Below, one piece after another: positions 27,260-35,692 of a stretch of DNA of 64,000 bases. The position numbers and the translations under genes are program-made. The number at the start of each line of letters is the position of its first letter. Position 1 is the first letter of the stretch. The notes beneath the pieces were generated by a model. That model searched no databases, was not told where the DNA came from, and saw only the letters and a list, made by a program, of their open reading frames with translations. This DNA comes from Rhizomicrobium sp. (GTDB lineage Bacteria; Pseudomonadota; Alphaproteobacteria; Micropepsales; Micropepsaceae), in assembly GCA_037200045.1 (NCBI GenBank), contig JBBCHM010000001.1:1674001-1738000 (forward strand), written 5' to 3'.

Positions 27260-28804
27260 TTACTTCTCCGCGTTCACGTCGTGGCGTTCGCGGGTCTTGG
27301 CGAAGGTGATGTTGGGGAATTTGTCCGCCACATAGCCGACTTCCCATTGGCTCTTGGCCAGGAACACCGGCGCGCCGTCGCGGTCCGCCGCCATGCCGCC
27401 GCGATTCGAGGCTTGGAATTTCTCCAGATCGGTCTCGCTGCCGATCAGCCAGCGCGCGGTCTCGTAAGGCGCTGGCTCCAGATCGGCGTCGAGGCCGTAT
27501 TCGGCGTTCAGCCGCGACTTCAGCACGTCGAGCTGCAGCGGCCCCACCACGCCGACGATCCAGGCCGAGCCGATCTGCGGCTTGAACACCTGCGTCACGC
27601 CCTCTTCCGCCAGGCTTTCGAGCGCGCGCGTCAGGTGCTTCTGCTTCATCGGATCGGCCAGCCGCACGCGGCGCAATATCTCGGGCGCGAAATTGGGGAT
27701 GCCGGTGAACACGACCTCGCCGGTCTCCGACAGCGTGTCGCCGACGCGCAGCACGCCGTGATTGGGGATGCCGATGATGTCGCCGGGCCACGCCTCGTCC
27801 ACCGTCTCGCGCTCCTGCGCGAAGAACAGGATCGGGTTGTGCACGCCGATGCTCTTATGCGTGCCCGACTGCGTCAGCTTCATGCCGCGGCGGAAGCGGC
27901 CAGACGCCAGCCGGAGGAAGGCGACGCGGTCGCGGTGGTTGGGGTCCATGTTGGCCTGGACCTTGAACACGAAGCCGGTGACTTCGCCGTCCGACGGCTC
28001 GACCATGCGGCCGCGCGTCGGCGCCGGGCCGGGCGGCGGCGCGTTCTTCGCCAGCGCCGAGAGCAGCTCGCGCACGCCGAAATTCTTCAGCGCCGAGCCG
28101 AAATAGACCGGCGTCTGGTGCCCCTCACGATAAGTGCCGTGGTCGAAGCGCGGCATGCCGGCGCGCGCCAGCTCGACATCCTCGTCGAGCTTGTCCTTAT
28201 CGGCCGGCGCCAGGTCGGCCAGCACGCGATCGCCGAACGCGGCGAATTTCTCCGTGTAGAGATCGATCGTGCCGCGGAAGTTCAGCCCCATGCCGACCGG
28301 CCATACCATCGGGGCGCATTCGAGCTGGAGCTGGTCGGAAATCTCGTCAAGCAGTTCGAGCGGATCGCGCGCCTCGCGGTCCATCTTGTTGACGAAGGTC
28401 ATGATCGGGATGTCGCGCATCCGGCAGACCTCGAACAGCTTGCGGGTCTGGGTCTCGATGCCCTTGGCGGCGTCGATCACCATCACGGCGCTGTCGGCGG
28501 CGGTCAGCGTGCGATAGGTGTCTTCCGAGAAATCCTCGTGGCCCGGCGTGTCGAGCAGGTTGAACACCGCGTTCTCGAACTCGAAGGTCATCACCGCGCT
28601 GGTGACGGAGATGCCGCGCTCCTGCTCGATCTTCATCCAGTCCGATTTCGCGCGCCTGGCCTCGCCGCGTGCCTTGACGCGGCCGGCGGCATGGATCGCG
28701 CCGCCGAGCAGCAGGAGATGCTCGGTCAGCGTGGTCTTGCCGGCGTCCGGATGCGAGATGATCGCGAAGGTCCGGCGCCGCGCGGCTTCGGAGGCTGGGC
28801 TCAT
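27260..28804 (-). CDS. prfC: Peptide chain release factor 3
   Basis: A 514-residue translational GTPase that removes RF1/RF2 from the ribosome after termination. G1 SHPDAGKTT (residues 17-25), the switch region EQERGISVTSAVM, G3 DTPGHEDFSEDTYRTL and G4 FVNKMDREARDP identify RF3 rather than EF-G. Full length. Stands alone, convergent with the hydrolase gene. Confidence 0.95.
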   Translation of the reverse strand: MSPASEAARRRTFAIISHPDAGKTTLTEHLLLLGGAIHAAGRVKARGEARRAKSDWMKIEQERGISVTSAVMTFEFENAVFNLLDTPGHEDFSEDTYRTLTAADSAVMVIDAAKGIETQTRKLFEVCRMRDIPIMTFVNKMDREARDPLELLDEISDQLQLECAPMVWPVGMGLNFRGTIDLYTEKFAAFGDRVLADLAPADKDKLDEDVELARAGMPRFDHGTYREGHQTPVYFGSALKNFGVRELLSALAKNAPPPGPAPTRGRMVEPSDGEVTGFVFKVQANMDPNHRDRVAFLRLASGRFRRGMKLTQSGTHKSIGVHNPILFFAQERETVDEAWPGDIIGIPNHGVLRVGDTLSETGEVVFTGIPNFAPEILRRVRLADPMKQKHLTRALESLAEEGVTQVFKPQIGSAWIVGVVGPLQLDVLKSRLNAEYGLDADLEPAPYETARWLIGSETDLEKFQASNRGGMAADRDGAPVFLAKSQWEVGYVADKFPNITFAKTRERHDVNAEK

Positions 28805-28934
28805 GACGGCGGGGGCGTAGCAGGATCGGCAGGACCTGTCATCTCCGTCATCCGGACGCGGCCGAGCCGCGCGGGGATGGACGGGCGCGGCACCGTCCCA
28901 TTAGAAAGAAGCGGTGGCGGCGGGACGACGCGAG

Positions 28935-29558
28935 ATGAAACGGAAAATAGCGCTTGCGATCCTGTCGGCCGCGGTTTGGCTTGCCGTTCCGGCCGCCGCC
29001 CAGATGCCGGGCGGCCAGGGCGGCCCGCCCAACCAGCCGATCGATCCGGAAGGCGACCATATCCCGCCCCGCACGGAACTGCCGCCCGATCCCGAAGGCA
29101 AGGCGGAGGATCTGCGGCTGGCCGGAAAATGCAACGAGGCCATCCCGATCCTGCGCCGGCTGGCGGAAGGCGGCGATGGCTTTGAACTTGCCCAGTACAA
29201 TCTCGGTCTCTGCCTGCTCGACACCGGCAAGGCGGATCCGGACGTGCCGCATGGCGCGAGCCTGAAGCTGGAAGGCGCCGCGTTCGTCCTCAAGGCCGCG
29301 AGCCACAACCTTCCCAAGGCGCAGGCCAGCTTGGCGCAGATGTATCTCGACGGCGACGGCGTCGCGCGCGATCCCGTCGAAGCGGGCAAATGGGCGTTGA
29401 TCTATCGCGCGAACGGCGCGCGCTTCGCGCTCGGCCTGCCGAACATCTCGGCGGATCTGCAGGCGCGGCTGGACGGCGCCCTGAGCGCCGCGACATGGGC
29501 GCAGGCCCAGGCGCGCGCCGATGCCTGGGTTCCGGTGGCGCAGGCCTCGCCCGAATAG
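28935..29558 (+). CDS. Secreted Sel1/TPR-like repeat protein
   Basis: A 207-residue protein with a signal peptide (MKRKIALAILSAAVWLAVPAAAQ) and a Pro/Gly-rich linker. Two Sel1-like units follow: AQYNLGLCLLDTGKADPD and AQASLAQMYLDGDGVARD. ATG 28935 starts the signal peptide; a GTG at 28914 is possible. Such proteins usually mediate protein contacts in the periplasm. Confidence 0.72.
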   Translation: MKRKIALAILSAAVWLAVPAAAQMPGGQGGPPNQPIDPEGDHIPPRTELPPDPEGKAEDLRLAGKCNEAIPILRRLAEGGDGFELAQYNLGLCLLDTGKADPDVPHGASLKLEGAAFVLKAASHNLPKAQASLAQMYLDGDGVARDPVEAGKWALIYRANGARFALGLPNISADLQARLDGALSAATWAQAQARADAWVPVAQASPE

Positions 29559-29563
29559 GCGGC

Positions 29564-30193
29564 TCACATCCGGTTGAACGGCCAGATGCGCGGGGCGATG
29601 ACGTAGTTGAGCTGGACCGCGAAGATCACCGCGATGCTCCACCAGGTCGAGAACACGCACAGCGCCGCGCCGATGGCGTAGAGCGCCTGCGCCCGGAAGA
29701 CGCGCTTCACGAAGGCGTCGTCGGCGTTGTATGGCGCGTTGGGACTGACGAGGCCGAACCATTTGGCGCGGTACCAGCCCGCCAGAAGGAACACGCCCAA
29801 CAGCAGGATGTTGAACCAATAGACCAGCAGCGCGGCGCGGAATTCGATGTATTCGGACAACAGCGCGGTGGAGAAGGGCAGCACGCACACCGCCATCAGG
29901 AAGCCGATATGCAGCCAGGTATAGGCGCGGTCGGCATGCGCCAGCGCGTCGTGCTGGGTCTGCTGGCCGACCCAGAAGATGCCCAGGGTCATAAAGCTCA
30001 TGACGAAGGTGAGGAAGCGGGGGGCCAGATGCATCAGGGCGCGGACCAGGCCGGCCTCGCTGTGGATGTCGTCCAGCGGCGGCGGGCGGATGTCGAGCAC
30101 CAGCACCGTCATCGCGAAGGCGAAGACGCCGTCGGAGAGGGCCGCCAGGCGCTCGCGGTTGCGGCCGGCGATGCGGTTGTAGAGCGTGATCAC
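29564..30193 (-). CDS. TMEM175-family potassium channel subunit
   Basis: A 209-residue, six-helix membrane protein. The first helix carries RLAALSDGVFAFAMTVLVLDI, whose FSDG-like motif and isoleucine constriction define bacterial TMEM175 channels. These assemble as tetramers and pass K+ without the classic TVGYG filter. Length is normal for the bacterial form. Confidence 0.85.
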   Translation of the reverse strand: MITLYNRIAGRNRERLAALSDGVFAFAMTVLVLDIRPPPLDDIHSEAGLVRALMHLAPRFLTFVMSFMTLGIFWVGQQTQHDALAHADRAYTWLHIGFLMAVCVLPFSTALLSEYIEFRAALLVYWFNILLLGVFLLAGWYRAKWFGLVSPNAPYNADDAFVKRVFRAQALYAIGAALCVFSTWWSIAVIFAVQLNYVIAPRIWPFNRM

Positions 30194-30251
30194 GCGCTGC
30201 AGTTAGCAAGCGCGCGCCGCCGCGGCAAGACGGACCGGCCGACGCGGCGCG

Positions 30252-30587
30252 TCACACCACCGGATCGTCGACGAAGGCGCGGCCCTTTCGGTCCTCGATC
30301 TCCACGATCCACAAATCCGGATCGAATTTCATCTGCCGGTCGAGATAGGCGCGCGCCTTCTCCTCGTCCGACCAGTCGCCGAGCGGCCGCGCCCAGACCA
30401 GCTCGCCGTCGCCGCGCCGCGCCTGGGACAGCACCAGCACATGGCCGTCGAGCCGGTTGATCTTGAGGAACACGGCGCCGGCTTCCTCGATCCCCTTCTT
30501 GGCGACATAGGCCTGGGCGCCCTCGACCTCGGCGCGGCGGATGATGGCGCGGACGAAGATGCCGGCCTTGAGGCGGGGAGCGGTCAT
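30252..30587 (-). CDS. DUF1491 family protein
   Basis: A 111-residue alphaproteobacterial protein. LKAGIFVRAIIRRAEVEG, a central GAVFLKINRLDGHVLVLSQ and the acidic DRQMKFDPDLWIVEIEDR are the conserved blocks of DUF1491. ATG 30587 matches the usual family start; the longer frame adds an Arg-rich tail. Function unknown. Confidence 0.82.
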   Translation of the reverse strand: MTAPRLKAGIFVRAIIRRAEVEGAQAYVAKKGIEEAGAVFLKINRLDGHVLVLSQARRGDGELVWARPLGDWSDEEKARAYLDRQMKFDPDLWIVEIEDRKGRAFVDDPVV

Positions 30588-30615
30588 GCGACCGACTATA
30601 GGCGATTTTCGCGCC

Positions 30616-31146
30616 TTACGCCTTGCGCGGCGAATAGACCGTGGAGGTGAGAAGGCCGCGGGGCTCGCCTTCCGCGTCGCAGAGCGGCGCGACAAGGCTC
30701 TCGGCCGTCATGAATTCCAGGCCGAGGGAGTGGAAATGCGCCACGAAGCGCAGCGGCGCGGCGATGTCGAGCACCAGATCGTAGGCGGCGTTCCAGCTCG
30801 CGATGAATTGCGGGCCGATGATCTCGTCGAGATGCTTGCCGGTCATGTCGGCGCCGCTGCGGATCTGGCCGCGGCCGACCATGCGGAAGCGATAGCGGCG
30901 CGCCCGTCCGGCCTCCTGCAGGCGTTCGATGATGGCGATGTCCTTGAGATGGCGCACCAGGGCGCGGGCGGAGAAATCGGCGCGCATCGGCAGGCGCCGC
31001 TCGCCGGTGACCGTCCGCCAGATGCCGAGCAGGTCCTCGAGCTGGGCGCTGTCGAAGGAAAGCGTCGCGTCGCAGGCGGCCGTCCAGCCCGCTTGCGCGG
31101 CGCGGGCGTTGTACTCGTCCGAGGGTCGCCGCGCATTCGCAAGCAT
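30616..31146 (-). CDS. PAS-domain protein (PAS_5 type)
   Basis: A 176-residue single-domain protein. LEDLLGIWRTVTGERRLPMRADF followed by YRFRMVGRGQIRSGADMTGKHLDEI and LVAPLCDAEGEPRGLLTSTVY is the PAS_5 pattern common in Alphaproteobacteria. No output domain is attached. Start 31146 is a compromise, since its RBS is weak and in-frame starts exist further upstream. Divergent from the EF-G-like gene. Confidence 0.72.
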   Translation of the reverse strand: MLANARRPSDEYNARAAQAGWTAACDATLSFDSAQLEDLLGIWRTVTGERRLPMRADFSARALVRHLKDIAIIERLQEAGRARRYRFRMVGRGQIRSGADMTGKHLDEIIGPQFIASWNAAYDLVLDIAAPLRFVAHFHSLGLEFMTAESLVAPLCDAEGEPRGLLTSTVYSPRKA

Positions 31147-31249
31147 GGCGCGAACTTGTCGCTTCGCGGTGAACGCGCGGTAAACCGGCGGATAGGGAAT
31201 ATTACGGAGGGCGCCGCCCGGCGTGCTAGGCTTTGCGTGGAGGCGCATC

Positions 31250-32146
31250 ATGTCCGGACCCCACTTCCCGTTGCTGGAACTTGCCGTCGAGCCCAGGACG
31301 GCGCAAGCACAGGCGCGTCTCGATGCGGCGCTCCCGGCCTTGAAGGCGGCGGATCCGCTATTCGATTTCGCCACGGACTCCGAGAGCGGCCAGACGCTGC
31401 TGCGGGGCGCGAGCGAGGCGCAACTCGCATCGAGGCTGGCACAGCTTAAGGACCGGCACGGCATCGCGCTTGCGAGCGGCGCCTTGCAGGTCGTCTATCG
31501 CGAGACGTTGTCGGGTCCGGCGACCGTCACCTATGCCTACAAGAAGGCAGAGGGACAGTCGGGGCAGTTCGCCGTGGTGACCGTCCGCTTCGAGCCCCTC
31601 CCCGAAGGAAGCGGGTTCGAATTCGCGGATGCGACCGCGGGGCATCCGATACCGCCGGATTTCGTGCCGGCCGTGCGGCGCGGCATCGAAAGCCAGATGC
31701 CAAACGGCCCGCTGGCCGGCTTTCCGCTGGTGGACGTCAAGGCGACGCTGCTCGACGGGCGCTATCACGAGATCGACTCCAACGAATTGACCTTCGAGAT
31801 CGCCGCGCGCGGCGCGGTGAGACGGCTTGCGGACGAAGGCGTGGCCGTTCTGCTCGAGCCCGTCATGCGACTGGAAATATCGGCGCCGGCCGATCGCCTC
31901 GGCGATGTCGTCGAAGATTTGACGGCGCGGCGCGCGACGATCCTGCAAACCGAGGAAGATGGGCCGGATATGCGCCTGGTCGCCGAGGCGCCGCTCGCCG
32001 GGTTGTTCGGTTATGGGGCCGCGCTCGCGGTCCTGAGCCAGGGACAGGCCCGGTGCGTCATGACGTTCAGCCATTACGCGCGCGTGCCGCGGCGCGACGA
32101 TCCCGATCCGCGCTTTCCCGGCGCCGCGGCCATGCGCGTGGCGTGA
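31250..32146 (+). CDS. Stand-alone EF-G domains III-V (no GTPase domain)
   Basis: A 298-residue protein aligning to EF-G from the start of domain III to the end. Domain III: FPLLELAVEPRT, DSESGQTLLRGASEAQL. Domain IV: QVVYRETL, EGQSGQF, NGPLAGFPLVDVKATLLDG. The translocation-critical histidine region is RYHEIDSNEL. Domain V: VLLEPVMRLEI, PLAGLFGYGAAL and FSHYARVP. G domain and domain II are absent, and the upstream DNA holds a gene on the other strand, not a broken 5' part. ATG 31250 has GGAGG at normal spacing and no internal stop occurs, so it looks functional rather than decayed. A ribosome-binding role is inferred only. Confidence 0.85.
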   Translation: MSGPHFPLLELAVEPRTAQAQARLDAALPALKAADPLFDFATDSESGQTLLRGASEAQLASRLAQLKDRHGIALASGALQVVYRETLSGPATVTYAYKKAEGQSGQFAVVTVRFEPLPEGSGFEFADATAGHPIPPDFVPAVRRGIESQMPNGPLAGFPLVDVKATLLDGRYHEIDSNELTFEIAARGAVRRLADEGVAVLLEPVMRLEISAPADRLGDVVEDLTARRATILQTEEDGPDMRLVAEAPLAGLFGYGAALAVLSQGQARCVMTFSHYARVPRRDDPDPRFPGAAAMRVA

Positions 32147-32150
32147 CAGC

Positions 32151-33896
32151 CTACGCCGCGCCCTTGAAGGGGATGATCTTGGCTTCGCGGGGACGCGAGG
32201 CCTGGCCGTTCTCGTCCACGGTGGCGAAGGGCAGACGGATGATCACCGTGGTGCCCTCGCCGAGCGTCGATTCGATCTGCGCCTCGCCGCCATGCAGCGC
32301 GCTCAGCGCCTTGACCAGCGCGAGGCCGAGGCCGGTGCCTTCCTTGGCGCGCACATGCTCGCCCTCGACCTGCTCGAACGGCTTGCCCAGGCGCTGCAGG
32401 TCCTTGGCCGAGATGCCGACGCCGGAATCGGCGACCGCGATCACGATGCCGCGCTCGTCGCGCACCGCCTTCAGGCGCACATCGCCGCCGCGCGGGGTGT
32501 ATTTGATGCCGTTGGTGAGCAGGTTGATCAGCATCTGCTTCACCGCGCGCTTGTCGGCGAAGATCGTGCCGGCGCCGGGACCGACCGACAGGCGCAGCGC
32601 GACGCCGGCCCGCTCCGCCTGCAGCTTGACGAAGCGCAGAGCGGATTCGGCGGTGTCGGCGAGGTCGAACACCTCTTCGTAGAGGTCGAGCTTGCCGGCC
32701 TCGATCTTCGACATGTCGAGGACGGAATTGATCAGTTCCAGCAGATGGCCGCCCGATTCGTGGATCAGCCGCGAATATTCGAGATATTTCGCGCTGCCGA
32801 CCGGGCCGAACATCTCATGCGTCATCACCTCGGAGAAGCCGAGGATGGCGTTCAGCGGCGTGCGCAGCTCGTGGCTCATATTGGCGAGGAAGCTCGATTT
32901 GGCGCGGTTGGCGGCCTCGGCCGCGTCGCGCGCCGCGATCAGCTCGCGCTCCTGCGCCTTGCGCTCGGTGATGTCGCGCGTCACCGCGACGATGTCGGAG
33001 GCTTCGCCATGGCTCTGCGGCGCCGGGCGGCAGCGGATCTCCGCCCACACATAAGAGCCGTCGCGCCGCCGCATGCGCACTTCCGCCGTCGCGGGCCGCG
33101 CGTAATAGGCCGATTCCATGAAGGCCGACTGCATGCGCTTGAGATCGTCGGGATGCACCAGGCTGGCCGGCGCGGCGCCGATCAAATTCTCCGGCGGCAT
33201 GTCGAGGATGGTCTGCGCCGCGGGGCTGGCGAAGCGCACCCGCCCGTCGGAGGAATGGCGCGTGATCAGGTCCATCGCGTTGTCGGCGAGGAAGCGGTAC
33301 ATCGCGGCGCCTTCGGCGGCGGCCTCGTCGGCGGCGCGCTGGCGGTCCTGCGCCGCGACGGCGACCAGGGCGGCCTGGATCACCGCGGCGAGCACGGACA
33401 CCGCGTAGAGTTCCCAGAGCGGAACCGGCAGGCGCGACACCGGAAGCGCGCCCACCGCGCCGATGGCGGCGACGACGATAAGGGCGATGGCGGCGGCGCC
33501 GGCGGCGCGCAGCACGGCGGGACGCCCACCGGCCAGGGCCGCTTCGGCGGGAACCAGCGCGAACCACACGACCAGCGGCGACAGCACCCCGCCAGTCAGC
33601 GCCGCGAGATAGCCGATCAGCACCGCGAAAATGGCGAGCGCCGCCTGTTCCAGCAGCGAGAGCGGGATCGAGGTGAAGGCCAGCAGCGCCAGGATGGCCG
33701 GCGCCATCAGCCCGGCGATGGCGATGGCCTCGGCGGCGTCGGGGCGGCCGATATAGGATACGAAGGCCAGGCCCAGCACCGCGCCGACCACCGCCTTGGA
33801 CGCCTGCACCGAGACGAACAGCCGGCGCAGCGCGCGGCTGTCCCCGCTTTTGCTCGCAATCGTATCGTTAACGCCCATTAGGCTCTGCCGATTCAA
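32151..33896 (-). CDS. Membrane PAS sensor histidine kinase (DivJ/PleC-like)
   Basis: A 581-residue kinase. The N-terminal part has about six hydrophobic helices (30-185), then a PAS domain (about 200-325, YRFLADNAMDLITRHSSDGR). The HisKA box is FLANMSHELRTPLNAILGF with the phospho-His, followed by an HATPase domain with NLLTNGIKYTP (N), ADSGVGIS (G1) and GTGLGLALVKAL (G2). The H-box is of the type found in DivJ/PleC kinases that act on DivK/PleD in Alphaproteobacteria, but the target cannot be fixed. Divergent from another PAS kinase. Confidence 0.87.
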   Translation of the reverse strand: MNRQSLMGVNDTIASKSGDSRALRRLFVSVQASKAVVGAVLGLAFVSYIGRPDAAEAIAIAGLMAPAILALLAFTSIPLSLLEQAALAIFAVLIGYLAALTGGVLSPLVVWFALVPAEAALAGGRPAVLRAAGAAAIALIVVAAIGAVGALPVSRLPVPLWELYAVSVLAAVIQAALVAVAAQDRQRAADEAAAEGAAMYRFLADNAMDLITRHSSDGRVRFASPAAQTILDMPPENLIGAAPASLVHPDDLKRMQSAFMESAYYARPATAEVRMRRRDGSYVWAEIRCRPAPQSHGEASDIVAVTRDITERKAQERELIAARDAAEAANRAKSSFLANMSHELRTPLNAILGFSEVMTHEMFGPVGSAKYLEYSRLIHESGGHLLELINSVLDMSKIEAGKLDLYEEVFDLADTAESALRFVKLQAERAGVALRLSVGPGAGTIFADKRAVKQMLINLLTNGIKYTPRGGDVRLKAVRDERGIVIAVADSGVGISAKDLQRLGKPFEQVEGEHVRAKEGTGLGLALVKALSALHGGEAQIESTLGEGTTVIIRLPFATVDENGQASRPREAKIIPFKGAA

Positions 33897-33932
33897 GAAC
33901 CACCACCCGCCCGCGAGGATGGGTCTGCAAAC

Positions 33933-33970
33933 TTAACGAACTCTCAACGGCCGGGAACTTCGTTCGTTAA
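33933..33970. promoter_or_regulatory. Inverted repeat with CtrA-like half-sites between divergent kinases
   Basis: Perfect 8-bp arms TTAACGAA (33933-33940) and TTCGTTAA (33963-33970) lie 22 bases apart in the 209-base gap between the two kinase genes. Each arm contains TTAA, the core of CtrA sites, although the spacing is not the standard 7 bases. Confidence 0.45.
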
Positions 33971-34105
33971 TCGGCAAGACCTGTGGCGGGAACCCATTCA
34001 CCACTTGTTAGGGATGATGACGCGATTCGGGCGGAGTCCGGTATTGCGCAACCAAACCGCAACGCCTTGGGCCAACACTCCCGCCCCTGTCGAAGGAGGG
34101 ACCGG

Positions 34106-35692
34106 GTGGCAACTGCGACGGCACAGAAGGTGCGCGCGCCGGAAGACGACGCGGCCCAAGCAGCCATGGCGGCGGGCCTGGTGCCGGCGCTCGACTGCCT
34201 GCGCACCGCGATCACGCTCTATGATCCGGACGAGCGGCTGACCTACGCCAACCAGCATTTCGATTATCTGTTCCGCGGCTTGCCCGCCCGCGCCCTGCTT
34301 CTGGGCCAAAGCTATGGCGACATCGTGCGGCTGGAGGCGGCGGGCGGCGAGATCGCGCCCCAGGCGCTCGGCCGCGGCGTGGAGGATTTCGTGGCGCGGC
34401 GGCGCGCCCAGCTCACCAGCGGCGATTTCAAGCCGTTCGACCTCGAAATGGCCGACGGCCGCATCATCGAGATCAAGGCGCGGCGCGCCCCGGCCGGCGG
34501 CTGGATCGCGCTGTGGAGCGACGTGACCTTCGCCCGCCACGCCTTCGGCCGGCTGGAGGACGCCATCGCGCTGTCGGCCGACGCCTTCGCCTTCTTCGAC
34601 AAGGCCGACCGGCTGGTCGTGTGCAACAAGGAATATGCCGCGCTGCACGGGCGCGGCGTCGAGGCGATGCGCGGCGCGCCGTTCGGCGACATCCTGCGCG
34701 AGGCGGTGCAGGACGGCCGCGTCCGCGTCGACGGCGACCCGCAGGCCTGGCTGCGGCGCTGCATCGACCTGCACCACGCCCCGGCGGGGGCGATGACGCT
34801 GGAGATGGCGAGCGGCGCCGCCTATCTGGTGCGCGACCGCAAGACCCGCGACGGCCATGTCATCGTGCTGACCGACGTCACCGACGAGCGCCGCGTCGAG
34901 AAGGCGCTGGCCGAGACCAGGGCGGAACTCGCGACCTCGCGCGAGCAGGCGACCTATCTCGCCGATCTGACCAGGCGGCTGGACGCCGCGGCGGCCTCGG
35001 CCGACACGACGAAGAAGACCCTGCTGCGCACGATGAGCCATGAGCTCAAGACGCCGCTCAATGCCATCATCGGCTTCTCCGACCTTCTGAACCAGATGGC
35101 CGAGCGCTTCGACACCGCCCAGGTGCGCGAATATGCCAGCCTGATCCATGCCGGCGGGCACAACCTCCTGAGGCTCATCAACCACATCCTGGATCTGACC
35201 AAGGTCGCGGCGGGACGGTTCGAGAAGCGGCCGGTGCGCATCGATGCCGGCGGCGCGCTGTGGATCGCCAAGGACGAGCGCGCCGAGCGCGCGGCGGCCA
35301 AGGGCCTGGCGATCGACGCCGACGCCTGCCCGGTCGGGCTGATCGTGGAGGTCGACGAGAATGCCTTCAACCAGATGGTCGGCCAGCTTCTCGACAACGC
35401 GATCGCCTTCACCCAGGAGGGCGGACGGATCGTGCTTGCCGCGAAGGCGCTGGGCGGACGCGTCAGGCTCAGTGTTTGCGACAACGGACCCGGCGTCGCG
35501 GCCGAAGACCTGGCGCGCATCCTCGAACCGTTCGAGCAGGTCGGCCGCACGACCACCGACCACGCCCATGGCGCGGGACTGGGACTGACGCTGGTGAAGG
35601 CTTTCGCCGAGCTGCACGGCGGCGGCCTTGCGATCGAGAGCGCCCCGGGCCAAGGCTTCACCGCGACGATCGATCTGCCGGCGGCGGGATAA
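34106..35692 (+). CDS. Cytosolic double-PAS sensor histidine kinase
   Basis: A 528-residue kinase without membrane helices. PAS 1 (CLRTAITLYDPDERLTYANQHF) and PAS 2 (EDAIALSADAFAFFDKADRL) are followed by a coiled linker. The H-box is LLRTMSHELKTPLNAIIGFS, and the HATPase domain has QLLDNAIAFTQEGG, CDNGPGVA and GAGLGLTLVKAF. GTG 34106 is chosen because GAAGGAGGG ends 5 bases upstream. Its 3' end overlaps the convergent amidase gene by 35 bases. The phosphorylation partner is unknown. Confidence 0.86.
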   Translation: MATATAQKVRAPEDDAAQAAMAAGLVPALDCLRTAITLYDPDERLTYANQHFDYLFRGLPARALLLGQSYGDIVRLEAAGGEIAPQALGRGVEDFVARRRAQLTSGDFKPFDLEMADGRIIEIKARRAPAGGWIALWSDVTFARHAFGRLEDAIALSADAFAFFDKADRLVVCNKEYAALHGRGVEAMRGAPFGDILREAVQDGRVRVDGDPQAWLRRCIDLHHAPAGAMTLEMASGAAYLVRDRKTRDGHVIVLTDVTDERRVEKALAETRAELATSREQATYLADLTRRLDAAAASADTTKKTLLRTMSHELKTPLNAIIGFSDLLNQMAERFDTAQVREYASLIHAGGHNLLRLINHILDLTKVAAGRFEKRPVRIDAGGALWIAKDERAERAAAKGLAIDADACPVGLIVEVDENAFNQMVGQLLDNAIAFTQEGGRIVLAAKALGGRVRLSVCDNGPGVAAEDLARILEPFEQVGRTTTDHAHGAGLGLTLVKAFAELHGGGLAIESAPGQGFTATIDLPAAG

